Part shown: piece by piece, positions 60,888 through 64,000 of the stretch | Numbering within the stretch: position 1 is the first letter of the stretch | Layout: every line of letters begins with the position of its first letter | Assembly (NCBI RefSeq): GCF_003217355.1 | Contig: NZ_QJTK01000002.1 | Location: forward strand, 186,001 to 250,000 | Origin: Rhodobacter viridis | Lineage (GTDB): Bacteria; Pseudomonadota; Alphaproteobacteria; Rhodobacterales; Rhodobacteraceae | Length of the DNA: 64,000 nt | Reading direction: 5' to 3' | Position numbers and translations under genes: made by a program | Notes under the pieces: model-generated | Told to the model about the DNA's origin: nothing | The model's database searches: none | What the model saw: the letters and a program-made list of their open reading frames with translations, nothing else

Positions 60888-61693
60888 ATCCGGTGCCGTT
60901 CGGCCAGTTCGGCGTTCATCGCAGCGCCGAACAAAACCGAAAATGCGCCGAGATAGAGCCACATCAGAAGCGCGATCACCGCCCCCAGCGAGCCGTAAAC
61001 CTTGTTGTAGGTGCCGAAATTCGCAAGATAGGTGGTGAGGCCGATCGAGGCCCCGCCCCAGACCAGTGTCGCCACCACCGCGCCCAGCGAAAACATCGGA
61101 TCGCGGCGCACCGGGCGATAGGGGGCGAAGCGGTACAGCACGCCCAGCACCGTCAGCATCAACAGCACCATCGCGATCCAGGGCAGGCCCGAGAGCAGGA
61201 CGGTTGTCACCGCGTGAAAGGGCAGAAAATTCGCCACGATCGGAATCGCGACGATCGTGGCCATCGCCGCCAGCATCACGCCGACCAGCGCCACCGTCAT
61301 CAGATAGCCGAAGAGGAAGCCGAAGATCGTGTTGCGCGGCACCGATCCGTGGATCACGTTCAGACCCTGCACCAGCGCATCGACCCCGGCGCGGGCGGAA
61401 AACAGCGCGAAAAGCACCGACACCAGCGTCCCCCAGCCGATCACCCCGCGCGGACCGGCCAGCAGCATGCTGACCTGCGCATCCAATATCGCATAGGCCT
61501 CGGGCGGGATGAAATTCTGCGCCACCTCCAGATAGGTGCGGATCACCACCGGATCGGCGACCGTGCTCCAGATCGAGATCGTCGCGGTCAGGCCCGGAAA
61601 GACCGCCAGCATGGCATAGAACGCCACCCCGGCCGAGATCAGGAAAATGTTGGTCTGGGACAGCCTGTCCCGCAAGCCAAAGATGAACCGCAT
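60872..61693 (-). CDS. YihY/BrkB (virulence factor BrkB) family membrane protein
   Basis: A 273-residue polytopic membrane protein with about six membrane segments. [26 protein letters not shown] is the family hallmark near the N-terminus, and [54 protein letters not shown] is the conserved C-terminal pair. Older literature calls members ribonuclease BN by mistake; function is unknown, probably transport. ATG at 61693 follows GGAGGCACC; the upstream 31 residues are rejected. Its 3' end overlaps gcdH by 16 bp, convergent. Confidence 0.9.
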   Translation of the reverse strand: MRFIFGLRDRLSQTNIFLISAGVAFYAMLAVFPGLTATISIWSTVADPVVIRTYLEVAQNFIPPEAYAILDAQVSMLLAGPRGVIGWGTLVSVLFALFSARAGVDALVQGLNVIHGSVPRNTIFGFLFGYLMTVALVGVMLAAMATIVAIPIVANFLPFHAVTTVLLSGLPWIAMVLLMLTVLGVLYRFAPYRPVRRDPMFSLGAVVATLVWGGASIGLTTYLANFGTYNKVYGSLGAVIALLMWLYLGAFSVLFGAAMNAELAERHRIQKNA

Positions 61694-61784
61694 GGTGCCT
61701 CCGGCTTTACCATCGCCGATTGCGACGCGGGGCACAACTTGCGCGACGATCCGGGCTGTGGTCTTCTGACGCAGTCTGGAGGAC

Positions 61785-62816
61785 ATGATGACCTATACCC
61801 CCGCCGAAAACCGCTATTCCCGAATGATTTACCGCAAATGCGGGGCCTCGGGGCTGAAACTGCCCGCGATCTCGCTGGGCCTGTGGCACAACTTCGGCCA
61901 CGACACGCCGCATTCGGTGAAGCAGGCGATCTGCCGGACCGCCTTTGATCTTGGCATCACCCATTTCGATCTGGCGAACAACTATGGCCCGCCCCCCGGC
62001 TCCGCCGAGGAGGCCTTCGGGCAGATCCTGAAAACCGATTTCGCCGGGCTGCGGGACGAACTGATCATCTCCTCGAAAGCCGGTTATGACATGTGGCCGG
62101 GGCCCTATGGCGAATGGGGCAGCCGGAAATATCTGATCGCCTCCTGCGACCAGTCGCTGAAGCGGATGGGGCTCGACTATGTCGACATCTTCTATTCGCA
62201 CCGCTTCGACCCCGAAACGCCGCTCGAGGAAACCATGGGCGCGCTCGAGCAGATCTGGCGCTCGGGCAAGGCGCTTTATGTGGGGATTTCGTCGTACAAT
62301 TCCGAGCGCACCCGCGAGGCCGCGGCGATCCTGCGCGCGATGGGCGTGCCGTTGCTGATCCATCAGCCGAGCTACAACATGCTCAACCGCTGGATCGAGC
62401 GCGACGGTCTGGTCGAGACGCTTGCCGATCTGGGTGTCGGCTCGATCGCCTTCACGCCGCTGGCGCAGGGTCTGCTGAGCTCGAAATACCTCAAGGGCAT
62501 TCCCGAAGGGGCACGCGCGGGGCAGGGCAAGTCGCTGGATCCCGGCACGCTGACGCCGCAGGCGCTCGACAAGATCCGCGCGCTGAACGCGATTGCCGAG
62601 CGGCGCGGGCAGACCTTGGCGCAGATGGCTGTGGCCTGGGTGCTGCGCGGCGGCATCACCTCGGCGCTGATCGGGGCCTCGAAACCCGAACAGGTGGTGG
62701 ATTGCGTGGCCGCGCTGGGCAATCTGTCCTTCAGCCCCGAAGAATTGACCGAGATTGACCTTCACGCACAGGACGAGGCCATCAACCTATGGGCAAGATC
62801 GTCAGAGAACCGCTGA
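61785..62816 (+). CDS. Aldo/keto reductase (L-glyceraldehyde-3-phosphate reductase-like, YghZ/GprA)
   Basis: A 343-residue (beta/alpha)8 NADPH reductase. The catalytic tetrad is visible: Asp and Tyr in HFDLANNYGPPPGSAEE, Lys in IISSKAGYDMWPGPYGEWGSRK, His in YVDIFYSHRFDPETP. These blocks match the YghZ/Mgr subgroup closely; such enzymes detoxify methylglyoxal and L-glyceraldehyde 3-phosphate. Two adjacent ATGs (61785, 61788) are both possible starts, after GGAGGAC. The 3' end overlaps the following cytochrome peroxidase gene by 28 bp. Confidence 0.88.
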   Translation: MMTYTPAENRYSRMIYRKCGASGLKLPAISLGLWHNFGHDTPHSVKQAICRTAFDLGITHFDLANNYGPPPGSAEEAFGQILKTDFAGLRDELIISSKAGYDMWPGPYGEWGSRKYLIASCDQSLKRMGLDYVDIFYSHRFDPETPLEETMGALEQIWRSGKALYVGISSYNSERTREAAAILRAMGVPLLIHQPSYNMLNRWIERDGLVETLADLGVGSIAFTPLAQGLLSSKYLKGIPEGARAGQGKSLDPGTLTPQALDKIRALNAIAERRGQTLAQMAVAWVLRGGITSALIGASKPEQVVDCVAALGNLSFSPEELTEIDLHAQDEAINLWARSSENR

Positions 62817-64000
62817 AACAGGCTCTGTTCTGGCTGCTTTCGGGGGGGGCGGCGCTGGCCGCCGACCTGCCTGCGCCGCTGAGCGATGCCGATTACACCC
62901 CGGTCAACATGGCCGAGGTCACGCTTGGCCGGGATCTGTTCTACGATCCGATCCTTTCGGGCAATCGCAACACCTCTTGCGCCACCTGTCACCATCCGCG
63001 CTTTGGCACGGGCGACGGGCTGAGCCTTGGTCTGGGCGAAGGCGCGGTGGGTCTTGGGCCGGATCGGCACATCACCGAAACGAACGTGCCCGAACAGCGC
63101 ATTCCCCGCAACGCCCCCGCGATCTTCAATCTCGGCGCGAAGCAGGTCAAGGTTCTGTTCCATGACGGAAGGATCGAGGTCGATCCCAGTCGCCCCTCGG
63201 GTCTGCGCACGCCGATGGAAGACGAGATGGTGAGCGGTTTCGCCTCGATCCTGTCGGCGCAGACGATGTTTCCGGTGCTCTCGCCCGACGAGATGGCCGG
63301 GCATTACAACGAGAACGAGATTTCCAAGGCGGTACGGGAAGGCTTCATCACCGGGCCGGATGGCGCCTGGGCGCGGATCTCGGCGCGGGTGGCGGGCATC
63401 CCGGCCTATCAGGCCGCGTTCGAGAAAGCCTATCCCGAGATTGCCGCCGGGCGGCCGATCGCCTTCACCGACATCTCGAACGCGATCGCGCAATTCGTCG
63501 CCTTCGAGTGGCGCTCGGACGACAGTCCCTTCGATGCTGTCTTGCGAAAACAGGCTCTGTTTCAGCCGGAAGCGGCGAATGGGGCGGATCTTTTCTATGG
63601 GTCGGCGGGCTGTTCTACCTGCCATTCCGGGCCGCTTCTGACCGATCATGCTTTCCATGCGATGGGCGAGCCGCAGCTCGGCCCCGGCAAGGCGGAACGG
63701 TTCGAGCGCCATTCGCGCGACGAAGGCCGGTATCGGGTGACGAACAACCCGACCGATATTTTCGCTTTCCGCACGCCAAGCCTGCGGAATGTCGCGCAGA
63801 CCGGGCCCTGGGGCCATGCGGGCAGCCACAAGGATCTGGCGGCTTTCGTCACCGATCATGCCCGTCGCGGCGATCAACTGGCAAGCTATGACCGGGCCGA
63901 AGCAGTGCTACCTGCGTTGCCGAAGACGAAACCGGACTGGAAGATCCTCGACAATCCCGAGGAAGTGGCGGCGATCAAGGCGGCGGCCGTTGCCCCCGTT
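62789..64000 (+). CDS. Di-heme cytochrome c peroxidase / MauG-type protein (truncated by window end)
   Basis: At least 404 residues, open to the end of the window. ATG at 62789 starts a signal peptide (ALFWLLSGGAALA|ADLPAPL). Two heme c motifs are present: CATCH (Cys64-His68) and CSTCH (Cys275-His279), spaced as in bacterial di-heme peroxidases. Other family blocks are VTLGRDLFYDPILSGNRNTSC, RIPRNAPAIFNLG, LFHDGRIEVDP and FRTPSLRNVAQTGPWGHAG. It should reduce H2O2 in the periplasm with c-type cytochrome electrons. It is already longer than a typical CcpA (about 330), so a MauG-like or extended subgroup is possible. Overlaps the reductase gene by 28 bp. Confidence 0.88.
   Translation, partial: MGKIVREPLKQALFWLLSGGAALAADLPAPLSDADYTPVNMAEVTLGRDLFYDPILSGNRNTSCATCHHPRFGTGDGLSLGLGEGAVGLGPDRHITETNVPEQRIPRNAPAIFNLGAKQVKVLFHDGRIEVDPSRPSGLRTPMEDEMVSGFASILSAQTMFPVLSPDEMAGHYNENEISKAVREGFITGPDGAWARISARVAGIPAYQAAFEKAYPEIAAGRPIAFTDISNAIAQFVAFEWRSDDSPFDAVLRKQALFQPEAANGADLFYGSAGCSTCHSGPLLTDHAFHAMGEPQLGPGKAERFERHSRDEGRYRVTNNPTDIFAFRTPSLRNVAQTGPWGHAGSHKDLAAFVTDHARRGDQLASYDRAEAVLPALPKTKPDWKILDNPEEVAAIKAAAVAPV
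62817..62829. repeat. Dispersed palindrome AACAG-N3-CTGTT, copy in the peroxidase signal peptide
   Basis: AACAGGCTCTGTT, a perfect 5+5 inverted repeat, codes Lys-Gln-Ala-Leu-Phe (codons ..A CAG GCT CTG TT.) early in the gene. Confidence 0.5.
63549..63561. repeat. Dispersed palindrome AACAG-N3-CTGTT, second copy in the peroxidase gene
   Basis: AACAGGCTCTGTT again, 732 bp after the previous copy in the same gene and frame, once more coding Lys-Gln-Ala-Leu-Phe. It lies just before the second heme motif. Confidence 0.5.

Noticed and set aside
1-64000. tRNA, rRNA, CRISPR arrays, insertion sequences or prophage genes
   Set aside because: Gaps between genes are short; none contained a cloverleaf-like sequence, regularly spaced repeats, transposase or phage genes that I could recognise by eye.

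Overview
The window is a high-GC alphaproteobacterial chromosome segment that matches Rhodobacter capsulatus or a very close relative. The strongest evidence is the photosynthesis/redox control cluster at 29.4-35.7 kb: ahcY, an HD-domain gene (orf5), hvrB, hvrA, regA, senC and divergent regB, in the order known from R. capsulatus. RegB numbering gives His225 and Cys265, and RegA gives Asp63. About 60 protein genes are tightly packed, many with 1-14 bp overlaps. I saw no tRNA, rRNA, CRISPR array, prophage or insertion sequence.

Layout. 0-5.2 kb: rlmH, gpmI, envC-like, ctpA, rppH (+). 5.2-11.4 kb: leftward nadA-nadB-nadC and maf-aroE-coaE-dnaQ. 11.4-11.8 kb: a gene-free, AT-rich divergent region with DnaA-box-like 9-mers, my best candidate for the chromosome replication origin. 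11.8-19.2 kb: hemJ, rho, mnmE, mnmG, rsmG, parA, parB (+), with two perfect parS sites, one at the start of mnmG and one inside rsmG. 19.3-24.4 kb: leftward flagellar export operon sltF-flhA-fliR-flhB plus a small coiled-coil gene. 24.4-29.2 kb: cysQ, pmbA, a DUF2125 gene, a short enoyl-CoA hydratase and a DUF2853 gene. 29.4-35.7 kb: the ahcY/hvr/reg cluster, with an overlooked 30-codon gene. 35.8-45.9 kb: a kinase-less DivL-like PAS protein behind a perfect CtrA box, then tsaE, amgK-murU (cell-wall sugar recycling) and addB-addA (recombinational repair). 45.9-53.3 kb: trxA, hslV-hslU, a DUF900 lipoprotein, then leftward timA-mltA-smr and rightward fxsA, secB, idi. 53.4-58.7 kb: tamA-tamB (outer-membrane assembly). 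58.7-64 kb: a LysR regulator, glutaryl-CoA dehydrogenase, a YihY/BrkB membrane protein, an aldo/keto reductase and a truncated di-heme cytochrome c peroxidase.

The genes combine origin-proximal housekeeping (replication, segregation, tRNA modification, NAD and CoA synthesis, envelope growth) with global regulation (RegBA redox control, HvrA/HvrB light-linked control, DivL/CtrA control). The most notable unexplained signals are a perfect 15-bp inverted repeat that places the hvrA start codon in a hairpin stem and its ribosome site in the loop; the small ORF between orf5 and hvrB; the CtrA box before divL; an over-represented dispersed motif (AACAGASMC, often a full palindrome AACAG-N3-CTGTT) inside genes; and mltA lying in frame one codon after the timA stop without its own signal peptide.
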